In this document: positions 7,734 to 17,190 of the stretch, one piece after another
Position numbering within the stretch: the stretch's first letter is position 1
Layout: every line of letters starts with the position of its first letter
Origin: Streptomyces diacarni
Lineage (GTDB): Bacteria > Actinomycetota > Actinomycetes > Streptomycetales > Streptomycetaceae
Assembly (NCBI RefSeq): GCF_003323715.1
Contig: NZ_QOIN01000048.1
Location: 434,001 to 498,000 of the forward strand
DNA: 64,000 nucleotides
Direction: 5' to 3'
Notes under the pieces: model-generated
Databases searched by the model: none
Told to the model about the DNA's origin: nothing
The model's input: only the letters and a program-made list of their open reading frames with translations
Made by a program: the position numbers and the translations under genes

Positions 7734-9439
7734 CGACCCGGAAGGCGGCAGTGCACACCACAGCGCGCACCTCAGCGCACACAGCTCCCGACACCGGCCG
7801 GCAGCCGGTCAAGGTCAGCATCGTCGTGCCCACCCACGACACGGGTGAGACGGTGCTCACCGGGCTCCGTTCCTTCCTGGCACAGAGCATGCCGCGCTCC
7901 GAGTTCGAGATCATCTACGTGGACGACGAGTCCAGCGACGACACCGTCGCGCTGCTCGAGGCCGAGATAGCCAGGCAGGACGCCCAGGAGACGGCCCGCG
8001 TGCTGCGGATCGACCACTCGGGCTGGCCGGGACGGCCACGCAACGTCGGTACCGACGCGGCACGCGGCGAGTTCGTCCACTACGTGGACGACGACGACTG
8101 GCTGGCCCCCCAAGCGCTGGAGCGCACCTACGCGCGGGCGCGCGAGACCGGCGCCGACATCGTGATCGGCCGGATGGCAGGGCACGGGCGGCAGGCACCG
8201 CGCGCCCTGTTCGAGCAGCCGATGGCCTCCTGCGACCTGCGCGAGGACACCACGCTGCTGGCCTCGATGACGGTGCACAAGCTCTTCAGGACGGACTTCC
8301 TGCGGGCACACGGACTGAGCTTCCCCGAGGGGAGGGTGCGCCTGGAGGACCACATGTTCACCCTGCGGGCCTTCCTCCTCACCGACCGGGTCGCCACCGT
8401 CCACGATTACACCTGCTACCACTGGGTGCGGCACGCCGACGGCAAGCACAACGTCAGCTACGAGCGGATCGACCCGGCCCCCTACATCGACAGCGTCCGC
8501 AAGGTCCTCGCGATCCTCGACGCACCGGACACCCACGTCCCCGCGGGCCGCCACCGCAACCGGCTGACGGCCAAGTGGTACGGCAAGAAGGCGCTGGAGA
8601 GGATCGCCGGACGGCGCCTGCTCGACCAGCCCGCCGAGCGCAGGGCCGCCTGGTTCGAGGCGGTCGGCGCCCTGGCAGCCGAGCTGCCCGAGGAGGCCGA
8701 CACGGCGCTGCCCACGCGGCTGCGCGTCGTCGCGGCCCTGGCCCGCCACGGCGACCTGGCACTGGCCGAGGAACAGGCGGCCTTCGAGACCGGCGTCGTC
8801 CAGCGGCCGCGGGTGGAGTCGACCCGGTCGCAAGGCGCTGCGCTGCGGATGCGGTGCACCTCCTCGCTGGTGCGGGAGCGCGGCAGGGGGCGGACCGCCG
8901 CACCGCTCGTCTTCCTGCGGCCCGACGAACGCCGCCTCCGGCTGTGCCTGCCGCCCCGCGTCGCGGACGTGGAGACGGCGGCCGAGGTGGCCGACTTCGC
9001 CAAGGCGGTCCGGCGCAGCAACGTGCGCGGCCAACTGCGGCACCGCGAGGGCGGCACCGTGCTGAGCGTCCCCACCACCTGGCAGGTCGCCGAGGTGCCG
9101 GCCGAACGGGCCGCGGCAGACAGCGGCCCCTACAGCCGTCTGCACAACCTGTGCGCGAAGGCCGCAGCCCGGCTGCGGGGCCGGACCGGGGAACCGGACG
9201 CGCGCACCCTGCGCTACACGGCGGAGTTCACCCTCGACCCCGCCACGGCCGACCACGGCGCTCCCCTCGCCCCCGGCACCTGGGACGTCCACTTCCAACT
9301 CGGGGTCGGCGGCTGGCGCACCTCCAAGCCCCTGCGGGGGCACACCCTCCGGGTGCCGGACGACGCGGCCTCCGCCCCGCCGCCGGGGAAGCGGACACCG
9401 CACGGCCGCCGCGAGTTGGAGAGCGCCGCCGCGTCCTGA
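7727..9439 (+). CDS. Glycosyltransferase family 2 protein (GT-A fold, TarS-like layout)
   Basis: The 570-aa protein has a GT-A domain at about residues 27-250. It begins VKVSIVVPTHDTGETV, continues IIYVDDESSDDT and contains the metal-binding region GEFVHYVDDDDW. The segment LEDHMFTLRAFLLTDRV near residue 205 matches the ED acid motif of inverting enzymes. A C-terminal all-beta-looking region (about 330-560) resembles the trimerisation half of teichoic-acid glycosyltransferases. It probably transfers a sugar from a nucleotide donor to a wall polymer. No transmembrane segment is visible. No glycan cluster is adjacent, so the substrate is open. Confidence 0.75.
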   Translation: MSATRKAAVHTTARTSAHTAPDTGRQPVKVSIVVPTHDTGETVLTGLRSFLAQSMPRSEFEIIYVDDESSDDTVALLEAEIARQDAQETARVLRIDHSGWPGRPRNVGTDAARGEFVHYVDDDDWLAPQALERTYARARETGADIVIGRMAGHGRQAPRALFEQPMASCDLREDTTLLASMTVHKLFRTDFLRAHGLSFPEGRVRLEDHMFTLRAFLLTDRVATVHDYTCYHWVRHADGKHNVSYERIDPAPYIDSVRKVLAILDAPDTHVPAGRHRNRLTAKWYGKKALERIAGRRLLDQPAERRAAWFEAVGALAAELPEEADTALPTRLRVVAALARHGDLALAEEQAAFETGVVQRPRVESTRSQGAALRMRCTSSLVRERGRGRTAAPLVFLRPDERRLRLCLPPRVADVETAAEVADFAKAVRRSNVRGQLRHREGGTVLSVPTTWQVAEVPAERAAADSGPYSRLHNLCAKAAARLRGRTGEPDARTLRYTAEFTLDPATADHGAPLAPGTWDVHFQLGVGGWRTSKPLRGHTLRVPDDAASAPPPGKRTPHGRRELESAAAS

Positions 9440-9794
9440 GGGCGCGACGCCGTCTTCCGTACCTCCAGCGCGAAAGGAAAGGGAACGGAGTACGCGGCAG
9501 GTGTCATGGGGCGGCACCGCGCCGCCTATCCGGATCTGCGCCGTGAGGTGCTGGACACCGTGGAGTCCGGAGCCGTCCAGCCCTTCCGCGCGGTTCCGCC
9601 CTTCACCCGCCCTGTCGCCCTGACCGCCGGGCCCGCGTGCGGTCGGGCCGGCGCAGCCGACACCGGCACGGCAGGTACCCGGGTGGAGGGGGTGGGGTTG
9701 GCGGTGACAAGTCTGTGGCGTCCACGTCTGCGGGCAGCCGCTCGGTCGTGACGGTGGCCGTACGTGTCGCGTTCCCCGTGAGGTGTACCGGCTC
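9440..9794. other. Intergenic region between convergent genes, 355 bp
   Basis: The region lies between the convergent stops of the glycosyltransferase and the DUF6875-like gene. A frame of 81 codons (9506-9751, plus) begins with ATG after an AAGGAAAGGGAACGGAG purine run. It lacks recognisable homology and is rich in Gly/Ala/Arg, so I do not call it. No strong terminator hairpin is visible. Confidence 0.4.
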
Positions 9795-10457
9795 TCAGGC
9801 CTCGTTCCACCGGTCCCGTGCCGTGGCGAACGTCTCGGCGAACAGCGGGTCGGCGACCGCTCCTTGTTCGTGCCGCTTGCCGTACCGCTGTTCGTAGGCG
9901 GCGAACCATTCGGGGTCGGAGTCGAGGAAGAGGACGTCGTGGAGTGCCATCCGGCGCATGGCCAGCATCGGCACCGGGGCCCGGGCGACCTGGAAGTCTG
10001 GGTTGCGGGCGGCGCGTTCGTCGCAGTGCGGGTGGAACTGGGCCAGCATCAGCCCGCGGTCGACGAGTTCGGGCTTGACCAGCCGGTGTGCCTCGTCGAG
10101 CAGGCGGTAGCGCTCTTCGGGGAGGCCGGAGAGGACCAGCACCAGTGTGTGCAGGAAGCGGTTGCGGCCCTCCCAGTCCGTGTTCTCGAAGGCGTCGGCC
10201 ATCCGGCGCGCCACCTCGACCAGGCCCTCGGCGTCGGTGTCCGGATCGACTTCCCACTCCTCCAGCAGAAAGGTCTGCGCCTTCATCGCGGACTCCACGA
10301 ACGGGCAGACCGCGCCGTCCCGGTTGGTGCCCTCGTGCGGGCGCATGACGAACTCGTCCACCCACCGGCGCCCCGCCTCCGTCAGCGGCGAGGGCGCGTG
10401 GCCCGCCGCGCCGGTTCTCTCACGCGAGGGCGGGAGGGAAGATAGAGGTATTTGCAT
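9795..10457 (-). CDS. DUF6875-like hypothetical protein
   Basis: The 220-aa soluble protein has no signal peptide or membrane segment. Features include RRWVDEFVMRPHEGTNRDGAVCPFVESAMKAQTFLL near residues 32-67 and LRVL-type helices. They match a family I recall as DUF6875, in which a conserved CPF segment follows an N-terminal helix. The later part carries QFHPHCDERAARNPDFQVARAPVPMLAMRRM, with clustered His/Cys that could bind a metal. ATG 10457 has a clear GAGGAGGAA ribosome-binding site and an AT-richer N-terminal coding region than its neighbours. The reaction is unknown; family members turn up in biosynthetic loci. Confidence 0.5.
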   Translation of the reverse strand: MQIPLSSLPPSRERTGAAGHAPSPLTEAGRRWVDEFVMRPHEGTNRDGAVCPFVESAMKAQTFLLEEWEVDPDTDAEGLVEVARRMADAFENTDWEGRNRFLHTLVLVLSGLPEERYRLLDEAHRLVKPELVDRGLMLAQFHPHCDERAARNPDFQVARAPVPMLAMRRMALHDVLFLDSDPEWFAAYEQRYGKRHEQGAVADPLFAETFATARDRWNEA

Positions 10458-10697
10458 GGATATTCCTCCTCGCTCAAGAACGCACTGAACCGCCGCCCGG
10501 CCCGTGCGACAGGGGGTGCGGTCGCTCGGCGACCGGGCGGTCCAGTGGTTCAGTTCTGACCGTTCAGTTCCGGCTCAGCGGCGTCACTGCTCGGTTCCGG
10601 CGGAGCAGCGCCACCGCGTCGGCGCCGGTGCTCCGGCGACGGCGGTGCGGCGCACCTGAGTGGTGACTTCGGCGGCGCGTCTCCCGTGGCCGTGCCG

Positions 10698-11339
10698 TCA
10701 GTAGGTGTCGCCGAACGCGGCGCGCCGGTTCTTCTCCAGCCAGCCGCTGAACAGCCGTCCGATCGGTGCGCCGGGGACGCCGCCGCGCTCCGCAGGGGTT
10801 GCCACCGACAGCAGCCAGGCCGGCATGAACCGCAGTGTCCAGCCCGGGGCCGTCTTGCGCATATGGGTCGCGAAACCCTTCCAGACGCCCTTGTCGAGGG
10901 CGGGGGCCAGCCGCCCCGTCAGCTCCCGCTCCTCGTCGTCGGCGTGCTGGGCGAGCTGCTCGCGCAACTCGTCCGTCTGGGCGGCCAGCTCGGCCGGGGC
11001 CGCCTCGTCGCTGCCGAGCCGGCGGCTCGTGGCGTGCCAGGCGTGCAGGACCTTGGTGAGTTCCTCGTGCTCGGCGGTCATCAGCGCCAGCGCCTCCTCG
11101 TCGGCGCCGCGTTCGCGCAGCTTGGGCCAGAGGAAGTCGTCCTCGCCCTCGTGGTGGTGCTCGATGAGCTGGGAGATTCTGTCCACGTAGCCGCGCAGGG
11201 CGGTGGCGCGCTCGGTGTTCCCGGCCGGCAGCTCTCGCGCGGCGCGGCCGATGCGCTCCAGGTCGCGCACCATGGCGCGGTGGGCCAGCAGCATCGTCTG
11301 GTGTCCCGGGGCGAGTGCGGCGGTCGAAGACTCGGTCAC
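10698..11339 (-). CDS. Hemerythrin-domain protein
   Basis: The 213-aa protein has a four-helix hemerythrin domain over about residues 12-150. The di-iron ligands are apparent: His in HQTMLLAHRAM, the HHHEGEDDFLWPKL motif, EHEEL and QHADDEERELTG. Such proteins bind O2 or NO reversibly or sense them. The last 60 residues (FMPAWLLSVATPAERGGVPGAPIGRLF) form a conserved tail typical of actinobacterial members. The ATG follows AAGGAGCCACTTGTG... with good spacing. It lies downstream of the acyl-CoA dehydrogenase on the same strand (97 nt apart), so co-transcription is possible but not required. Confidence 0.85.
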   Translation of the reverse strand: MTESSTAALAPGHQTMLLAHRAMVRDLERIGRAARELPAGNTERATALRGYVDRISQLIEHHHEGEDDFLWPKLRERGADEEALALMTAEHEELTKVLHAWHATSRRLGSDEAAPAELAAQTDELREQLAQHADDEERELTGRLAPALDKGVWKGFATHMRKTAPGWTLRFMPAWLLSVATPAERGGVPGAPIGRLFSGWLEKNRRAAFGDTY

Positions 11340-11436
11340 AAGTGGCTCCTTACAGGCTCGACGGTCGGAGGGACCCTGGGGGTCGGTGCTTCACATGCGC
11401 CGGGCTCGCGCACCGCGGGGGCCCGGCGCGGGGCGG

Positions 11437-13275
11437 TCACCAGGCGTCGTCCGGCAGCTCCATCAGGATGCTGTCGTGACGCTCCGCGAGGGCCCGTTCG
11501 GTGGTGATCAACGGAAGTACCTCCTGGGCGAAGAACCTGGCCGTCGCTATCTTGCCCAGACGAAAGGCGCGTCCGGCAGCGTTCCGGCCATCCCCGCCCG
11601 CATGTGACTGCTTCTGCGCCACGGCGGCCTGACGCAGCAGCAGCCAGCCGAGCAGCAGGTCACCGGTGGCCATCAGCAGCCGCGTGGTGTTCCGTCCCAC
11701 CTGGTGCACCGCCGCGGGCTCCTCCAGCGAACGGAGCAGATACGCGCCCAGGGCGTCCGCCATCGCGCGCACCTGCGTCACCGCCTCCGCGAGGAGCGCG
11801 CGCTCCGCCGCCAGGGCGCCGTCCGCCTCCTGGCGCGCCTCTTTCTCCACCTCGGTGAGCAGGCCGTCGAGGGCCGCGCCCTGGTCCCGCGCGATCTTGC
11901 GGAAGAAGAAGTCCTGCCCCTGGATGGCGGTGGTGCCCTCGTACAAGGTGTCGATCTTGGTGTCGCGGATGTACTGCTCCAGCGGGAAGTCCTTCATGTA
12001 GCCCGCCCCGCCCAGGATCTGCAGGGCGTGGTTGAGCTGCTCGCAGGCGCGCTCGGAGCTGTAGCCCTTGACGACGGGCAGCAGCAGGTCGTTGCGTGCC
12101 GTCGCCTCTTCGTCGGTGCGCCCCTCCGCCTGCGCGGCGGCGATCCGGTCCTGCAGCGTCGCCGTGTAGAGGACCAGGGCGCGCAGCCCCTCCGCGTATC
12201 CCTTCTGGAGCAGCAGGGAGCGCCGTACCTCGGGATGCCGGGTGATGGGCACCTTGGGGGCTGAGCGGTCACCGAGTGCGGCCAGGTCGGTGCCCTGGAT
12301 CCGCTCCTTGGCGTACTCGACCGCGTTGAGGTATCCGGTGGACAAGGTGGCCGCGGACTTGGTGCCGACGATCATCCGGGCCTGCTCGATGATCTGGAAC
12401 ATCTGCCGGATGCCGTTGTGCTCCTCGCCGAGCAGCATGCCGACGGCCGGTTCCTCGGCGCCGAAGGTGAGTTCGCAGGTGGCCGAGGCCTTGAGGCCCA
12501 TCTTGTCCTCGAGCGCGGTGGCGTGCACCCCGTTGCGTGCCCCCAGCCTGCCGGTCGCGGGGTCGGCGATCCGGAACTTCGGCACCAGGAACAGTGACAG
12601 CCCCTTGGTGCCTGGCCCGTGCCCGTCGGGCCGGGCGAGCACGAAGTGGACGATGTTCTCGGCCAGGTCGTGCTCGCCGGAGGTGATGAACCGCTTGACG
12701 CCCTCCAGGTGCCACGTCCCGTCCGGCTGCTGCCGTGCCCTGGTCCGGCAGGCCCCTACGTCGCTGCCCGCCTCGGGCTCGGTCAGCACCATCGTGGCGC
12801 CCCACTGCCGGTCGACCATCAGCCGGGCGAGCCGCCGCTGTTCGCCGGTGCCGAGGCGGTCGAGGACCCGCGCGAAGCCGGTGAACCCCTGGTAGAGGTA
12901 GAGGGCCGGGTTGGCGCCCAGGGCCAGCTCCGCCACCGCCCAGCGCAGTGACGGCGGCGCGTCGGCCCCGCCGAGCGACGCCGGCAGGTCGAGCAGGTGC
13001 CAGCCGCCGTCCGTCCAGGCCCGGTAGGCGCGTTTGAAGGAGTCGGGCAGCGTGACGGAGCGGGCCTGGGGGTCGTGGACCGGCGGGGTGCGGTCCGCCG
13101 CGACGGAGGCGTCCGCCAGCTGGTGCACCGCCAGGCGTTCGACTTCGGCCAGCACCGCGCGGGCGGTGTCCTGGCCGGTCCCGGCGAACGCCCCTGTGCC
13201 GTACACGTCGTCACGGCCCAGCACATCGAAGAGGGTGAACTCCAGGTCCCGCAGGTTCGACTTGTAGTGGCCCAT
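11437..13275 (-). CDS. Acyl-CoA dehydrogenase (long AcdA/DmdC-like form)
   Basis: The 612-aa FAD enzyme introduces a 2,3-double bond into an acyl-CoA. N-terminal, middle (ATMVLTEPEAGSDVGACRTRA, FITSGEHDLAENIVHF) and C-terminal domains are in order. The catalytic base is expected in DTLYEGTTAIQGQDFFFRKI, and about 130 extra residues at the C-terminus mark the long subfamily. The 5' region begins MGHYKSNLRDLEFTLFDVLGR, normal for this family. It is 81 nt downstream of the aminotransferase and on the same strand. It may therefore be the last gene of the lipid cluster, supplying a 2-enoyl intermediate, or an unrelated fatty-acid catabolism gene. Confidence 0.85.
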   Translation of the reverse strand: MGHYKSNLRDLEFTLFDVLGRDDVYGTGAFAGTGQDTARAVLAEVERLAVHQLADASVAADRTPPVHDPQARSVTLPDSFKRAYRAWTDGGWHLLDLPASLGGADAPPSLRWAVAELALGANPALYLYQGFTGFARVLDRLGTGEQRRLARLMVDRQWGATMVLTEPEAGSDVGACRTRARQQPDGTWHLEGVKRFITSGEHDLAENIVHFVLARPDGHGPGTKGLSLFLVPKFRIADPATGRLGARNGVHATALEDKMGLKASATCELTFGAEEPAVGMLLGEEHNGIRQMFQIIEQARMIVGTKSAATLSTGYLNAVEYAKERIQGTDLAALGDRSAPKVPITRHPEVRRSLLLQKGYAEGLRALVLYTATLQDRIAAAQAEGRTDEEATARNDLLLPVVKGYSSERACEQLNHALQILGGAGYMKDFPLEQYIRDTKIDTLYEGTTAIQGQDFFFRKIARDQGAALDGLLTEVEKEARQEADGALAAERALLAEAVTQVRAMADALGAYLLRSLEEPAAVHQVGRNTTRLLMATGDLLLGWLLLRQAAVAQKQSHAGGDGRNAAGRAFRLGKIATARFFAQEVLPLITTERALAERHDSILMELPDDAW

Positions 13276-13356
13276 GGCCTCCGGCTGCTCCTTGCGTGAG
13301 AGATGTCGGCCCGGCGCCCCGGTCCCGGACCGGGCGGTGGGTGGCGCCGGGGTGGA

Positions 13357-14454
13357 TCAGTGGCGGCCGAGCAGGTGGGCGAGGGCCGCGGCGAGGCGCT
13401 CGACCTCCGCCTCCGTACCGACCGAGACGCGCAGCCGGCCGGGCAGCCCGAGGAGGGTCAGATCGCGGACGAGGATGTGGTGTTCCTCGGCGAGCCGGGC
13501 CGCGAAGCGGGTGCTGTCGCCGGGTCCGGTGCCCTGCCCCGGGACCTCGACCATCACGAAGTTCGCCGCCGAGGGGGAGTGGCCAAGGCCCAGCGAGTCC
13601 AGGGTCTTGAACAGCAGCTCCCGGACACGGGCGTTGTCCGCGCGCACCCGGTCCAGGTGGGCGGGGGCCTCCAGGGCGCGCAGCACGGCGCGCTGGGCGG
13701 GGCGGTTGACGTTGAAGGGCAGTGCCCTCGCGGTCGCGGCGATCTGTTCCACCAGCTGAGGCGGGCCGAGGGCGAGGCCAGCCCGTACCGAGGCGAGGCC
13801 CCACGCCTTGGAGAAGGTGCGGGTCACCAGTACCCGACGCCCCTCGCGCACCGCTTCGAGCGCGAACTCGTGTGCGGGGCCCGCGAAGTCGAGGTACGCC
13901 TCGTCGAAGACCAGCACGGTGCCGCTGGACTCGGCGGCGTCGATCAGCTCGGTGACCTCGTCGCGGTCCAGCAGCGCCCCGGTCGGGTTCAGCGGGTTGC
14001 AGACGAAGGCGAGGGCGGCGCCCTGCCGCACGGCGGCCGTGAGGCCGGCGACCGGGAGGGCCGCGCCCGCCAGCGGAACGACGTGGGCGGGTGCGCCCAC
14101 GGCCGCCGCCGAGGTCACGTAGCCGGGGAAGGTGGAATCGGTGGTGACGACGCGGCTGCCGGGCTCGCGCAGGAACGTCATCGAGGCGAGCAGCACCAGC
14201 TCGTCGGTGCCGTTGCCGATGGCGATCATCTCGGGGGCGACGCGGAAGTGCTCGGCCAGGCGCTCCCGCAGGAGACCGCACTCGCTGTCCGGATAGCGGT
14301 TGAGGTGCTGTGCCGCCTCCGTGTGCACGGCCTCGACGGTGCCGGGCGGTGGTCCGTACGGGTTCTCGTTGAGGTGGAGGCGCAGGTAGTCCTCCATGCC
14401 GATGATCTCGGTGGCGGTGAAGAAGCCCGGCTGTGCCGGGCGGCCCTGGAGCAT
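13357..14454 (-). CDS. HisC-like PLP aminotransferase of the lipid cluster
   Basis: The 365-aa class I/II aminotransferase resembles histidinol-phosphate aminotransferases. It has an N-terminal LRLHLNENPYGPPPGTVEAV, the PLP-contacting NPLNPTGALLD, the FDEAYLDFA aspartate motif and the Schiff-base lysine in TFSKAWGLASVRAG (about residue 219). ATG 14454 follows GAGAGGGAC. The gene sits among lipid-modifying enzymes rather than his genes, so histidine synthesis is unlikely. It may transaminate an aldehyde or keto product of this pathway to an amine or pyrroline precursor, or make an amino-acid building block. The substrate cannot be read from the sequence. Confidence 0.8.
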   Translation of the reverse strand: MLQGRPAQPGFFTATEIIGMEDYLRLHLNENPYGPPPGTVEAVHTEAAQHLNRYPDSECGLLRERLAEHFRVAPEMIAIGNGTDELVLLASMTFLREPGSRVVTTDSTFPGYVTSAAAVGAPAHVVPLAGAALPVAGLTAAVRQGAALAFVCNPLNPTGALLDRDEVTELIDAAESSGTVLVFDEAYLDFAGPAHEFALEAVREGRRVLVTRTFSKAWGLASVRAGLALGPPQLVEQIAATARALPFNVNRPAQRAVLRALEAPAHLDRVRADNARVRELLFKTLDSLGLGHSPSAANFVMVEVPGQGTGPGDSTRFAARLAEEHHILVRDLTLLGLPGRLRVSVGTEAEVERLAAALAHLLGRH

Positions 14455-14491
14455 GGGGTGTCCCTCTCTCGAACGGTGGCTGCGGGGCGGG

Positions 14492-16138
14492 TCAGCCCAG
14501 GGGAATCCGGGCGAGGGTCTTCAGCGCGCCCCCGTCCGGTCCCAGGGCGGCCCGGCAGCGGAAGCGCTGGATCTTCCCGCTGGGGGTCCGGGGCAGGTGG
14601 CCGCGCTCCACGAAGACGCACTCGGCGAGCGCGAGGCCCGACTTCTCCCGGGCGACGGTGGCGGCCCGGTCGGCGATCACGTGGAAGTCGTCGCTGCGGC
14701 GCCTGGGTTCGAGCAGCAGGACCAGCCGGGAGATGCCGCCGTCGGCCACGTCCACCAGGGCCGAGCAGCCCTCGCGGACCGGGCCGAGCGCCTCGACGGC
14801 CGATTCGATCTCGCTCGTGTACACGTTCCGCCCGCCCACCGAGATCAGGTCGTCGGCACGGCCCACGAAGTACACCTCGCCCTGGTGGACGAAGCCCAGG
14901 TCGCCGGTGTGCAGTACGCCGTCCCTGAACCGCTCGGCCGTGCGTGCGGGGTCCCCGAGGTAGCCGGAGGCCAGGCTCGGGGAGGAGACCAGCAGCTGCG
15001 AGACCCGGCCCGGCTCCTGGGTGGTCACCGTGACCCCGGGCAGCGGCGGGCCGTTGGAGACCAGCCGGGTGGCGCCGGGGGTGTCCTCGGCGACCTCGAC
15101 GATCTCCCCGTCCCGCAGCGCCGCCCCGTCGAAACTGCGGGCGACCGGGTGCGCTCCCGTCGGGCTGCTGGCGACCGCCAGCGTCGCCTCGGCCATGCCG
15201 TAGGCGGGCATGAACGCGGCCCGGCTCAGGCCCGAGGGACCGAACGCGGTCATGGCCGTCTCCAGCGTCGCCGCGTCCACCCGTTCGGCGCCCACCACGA
15301 AGACCTTGAGGGCGAGCGGGTTCGGCAGCGGGGTGCGGCCCTGCGCCCGGGCGGCCAGGTACAGGGCGGTGTTCGTGCCCGCGGACATGGTGGCGCCGAA
15401 GTCGGACATGTCCCGGAACCAGGTGCGCGGCGCCATCCCGAAGCGCTCGGGGGAGGAGAGGACGAAGTCGTAGTCGAACGCCCAGGCGTTCAGCAGCGTT
15501 CCGAAGACGCCCATGTCGTGGGAGAGCGGCAGCCAGGAGACGATCGTCTCGGCACCGACGCGCCCGTCCGCCAGGTCGTAGAGCATGTGCAGGTGGGTGG
15601 CGATGGCGCGGGAGGTGAGGGCGCACCCCTTGGGCAGGCTCGTGCTGCCGGACGAGTACTGGACGAAGGCGATGTCCTGCGGCCCCGGCGGCGACGGGTC
15701 CAGGTGCCCGCCGCCGTACAGCGAGGTCCAGGTGCGGACCGGGAACCGCGCGGTCAGCCCGGCCGGCACCAGCGGCAGTATCGACTCGTCCGTCAGCAGC
15801 ATCGCCGCGTCGAGCCGTTCGGTCAGCCGCGTCAACTGGCTCCCGTACTCCTCGGGGGCCTGTCCGCGGGCCGGCAGCGGGAAGGAGGCGACGGCGCCGC
15901 CGGCCAGCCAGACCGCGAGCAGCCCGCGCACGGTGTGCGCCGAGTTGGTGAGGACGGTGGCGACCCGCGTCCCCGGCCGCACGCCCGCCGCGCGGAGTGC
16001 GGCCGCCATGCCGTGGGCCTCCCGTACGACCTGGCGCCAGGGGGTGTGCCCGAAGCCCTCGCCGTCCCAGTGGTGCAGGACCCCCTTCGACTCGTCGCGC
16101 AGCAGCAGGTCCCACAGTTCGGTGCCGGTGGCTGCCAT
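14492..16138 (-). CDS. Fatty acyl-AMP ligase (FAAL), loads the cluster ACP
   Basis: The 548-aa adenylate-forming enzyme is expected to activate a free fatty acid and pass it to an acyl carrier protein. The P-loop VQYSSGSTSLPKG lies near residue 160, the FAAL-type motif PAYGMAEATLAVA near 310, and the hinge GRADDLISVGGRNVYTSEIE near 440. The A10 lysine lies in PRTPSGKIQRFR near 525. YGMAEATL rather than YGSTE is what separates FAALs from acyl-CoA synthetases. Only two bases separate its ATG from the desaturase stop, implying translational coupling. The likely acceptor is the 83-aa ACP encoded first in the same gene set. Confidence 0.85.
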   Translation of the reverse strand: MAATGTELWDLLLRDESKGVLHHWDGEGFGHTPWRQVVREAHGMAAALRAAGVRPGTRVATVLTNSAHTVRGLLAVWLAGGAVASFPLPARGQAPEEYGSQLTRLTERLDAAMLLTDESILPLVPAGLTARFPVRTWTSLYGGGHLDPSPPGPQDIAFVQYSSGSTSLPKGCALTSRAIATHLHMLYDLADGRVGAETIVSWLPLSHDMGVFGTLLNAWAFDYDFVLSSPERFGMAPRTWFRDMSDFGATMSAGTNTALYLAARAQGRTPLPNPLALKVFVVGAERVDAATLETAMTAFGPSGLSRAAFMPAYGMAEATLAVASSPTGAHPVARSFDGAALRDGEIVEVAEDTPGATRLVSNGPPLPGVTVTTQEPGRVSQLLVSSPSLASGYLGDPARTAERFRDGVLHTGDLGFVHQGEVYFVGRADDLISVGGRNVYTSEIESAVEALGPVREGCSALVDVADGGISRLVLLLEPRRRSDDFHVIADRAATVAREKSGLALAECVFVERGHLPRTPSGKIQRFRCRAALGPDGGALKTLARIPLG

Positions 16139-16140
16139 GG

Positions 16141-17151
16141 CTACTCCACGTCCACGAGGGAGACGTCGGAACCGTCGCGCGAGCGGTCCGCCATGGGGGC
16201 GATGCGCTGCTGGGCGACGAGCAGTTCCTGCCGGTCGAGCTTGGCGCCGTCGACCCGGCTGATCCCGGCCTCGCGCATCGTCATCCGCTCCGGGTCGATC
16301 CGGATGACCTTCCAGGCCAGCCGTGTGCGCTCCAGGCTCCAGATGAAGACGGCCGACAGGTCGACCTCGTACCACTTCATCCCGTGCCGCGCCGAGCGCG
16401 GGAAGGCGTGGTGGTTGTTGTGCCAGGCCTCACCGAAGGACGGCACGGCCAGCCAGGCGACGTTGCGGGACTCGTCGGTGGTGGTGAACCGCCGGCGGCC
16501 GAAGTAGTGGCCGATGGAGTTCACCGCGTACGTCATGTGGTTGATCAGGAAGATCCGCACCAGGCCGCCCCACAGCACGCCGGTCAGCAGCGCCTGGACC
16601 GAGCCGCCGGTGATCGCGAAGGCCAGCAGGCCGGGCAGCAGGATGCCGGCGGCAACGACGAGGATGAACTTCTCGCTGAGCCAGCGCAGCGGCTTCTCCC
16701 GCACCAGGTCGGGGCAGTAGCGGATGGGGTCGGACTTGAGGCCTTCGTCGAAGAGCCAGCCCAGGTGCGCGTGCCACATCCCGGCGATCGCGCCCTTGAA
16801 GCCGGGCTCGAAGCCGAGGTGCGGGCTGTGCGGGTCGCCTTCCTTGTCGGCGACCCGGTGGTGCTTGCGGTGGTGGGCCGCCCAGATGATCGGCGGGCCC
16901 TGTCCCGCCATCACCCCGGCGGTGGCGAGCGCGACGCGGATGGGCTTGTACGTCTCGAAGGCGCGGTGCGTCAGCATCCGGTGGTAGCCGGTGGAGATGC
17001 CGAGGCCGGAGATGGCGTACATGATCAGCGTGACCAGCACGTCGGTCCAGCCGAAGATGTGGTTCCAGGCCAGCACCATGGCCGCGCCGAGTGCGAGCAG
17101 CGGTAGCAGTGACGCGACGAGCATGTACCAGCGGTGTTCTCTGCCGTCCAT
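16141..17151 (-). CDS. Membrane acyl desaturase (stearoyl-CoA-type, three His boxes)
   Basis: The 336-aa integral-membrane di-iron desaturase has all three histidine boxes: HRMLTH near residue 58, HHRKHH near 94 and HNNHH near 240. Hydrophobic pairs precede each (LVASLLPLLALGAAMVLAW, VLVTLIMYAISGLGIS; later FILVVAAGILLPGLLAF). The family inserts a cis double bond, commonly delta-9, into a saturated acyl chain. In the FAAL-desaturase-ACP context it may act on an acyl-ACP, as in alkyne/alkene starter-unit systems. The C-terminal 60 residues (IRIDPERMTMREAG...) are an actinobacterial extension. The ATG is preceded by AGAGGACAACAGGGAT. Confidence 0.9.
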   Translation of the reverse strand: MDGREHRWYMLVASLLPLLALGAAMVLAWNHIFGWTDVLVTLIMYAISGLGISTGYHRMLTHRAFETYKPIRVALATAGVMAGQGPPIIWAAHHRKHHRVADKEGDPHSPHLGFEPGFKGAIAGMWHAHLGWLFDEGLKSDPIRYCPDLVREKPLRWLSEKFILVVAAGILLPGLLAFAITGGSVQALLTGVLWGGLVRIFLINHMTYAVNSIGHYFGRRRFTTTDESRNVAWLAVPSFGEAWHNNHHAFPRSARHGMKWYEVDLSAVFIWSLERTRLAWKVIRIDPERMTMREAGISRVDGAKLDRQELLVAQQRIAPMADRSRDGSDVSLVDVE

Positions 17152-17190
17152 ATCCCTGTTGTCCTCTTCTGTGGTTTCTGGCCGTGCGGG

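Noticed and set aside
9506..9751. 81-codon ORF after the glycosyltransferase
   Set aside because: It has a purine-rich upstream sequence but no homology and a composition like non-coding GC-rich DNA.
13318..13334. CCCGGTC-N3-GACCGGG hairpin between aminotransferase and acyl-CoA dehydrogenase
   Set aside because: A 7-bp stem in an 81-bp gap is too short to claim as a terminator. It leaves co-transcription open.
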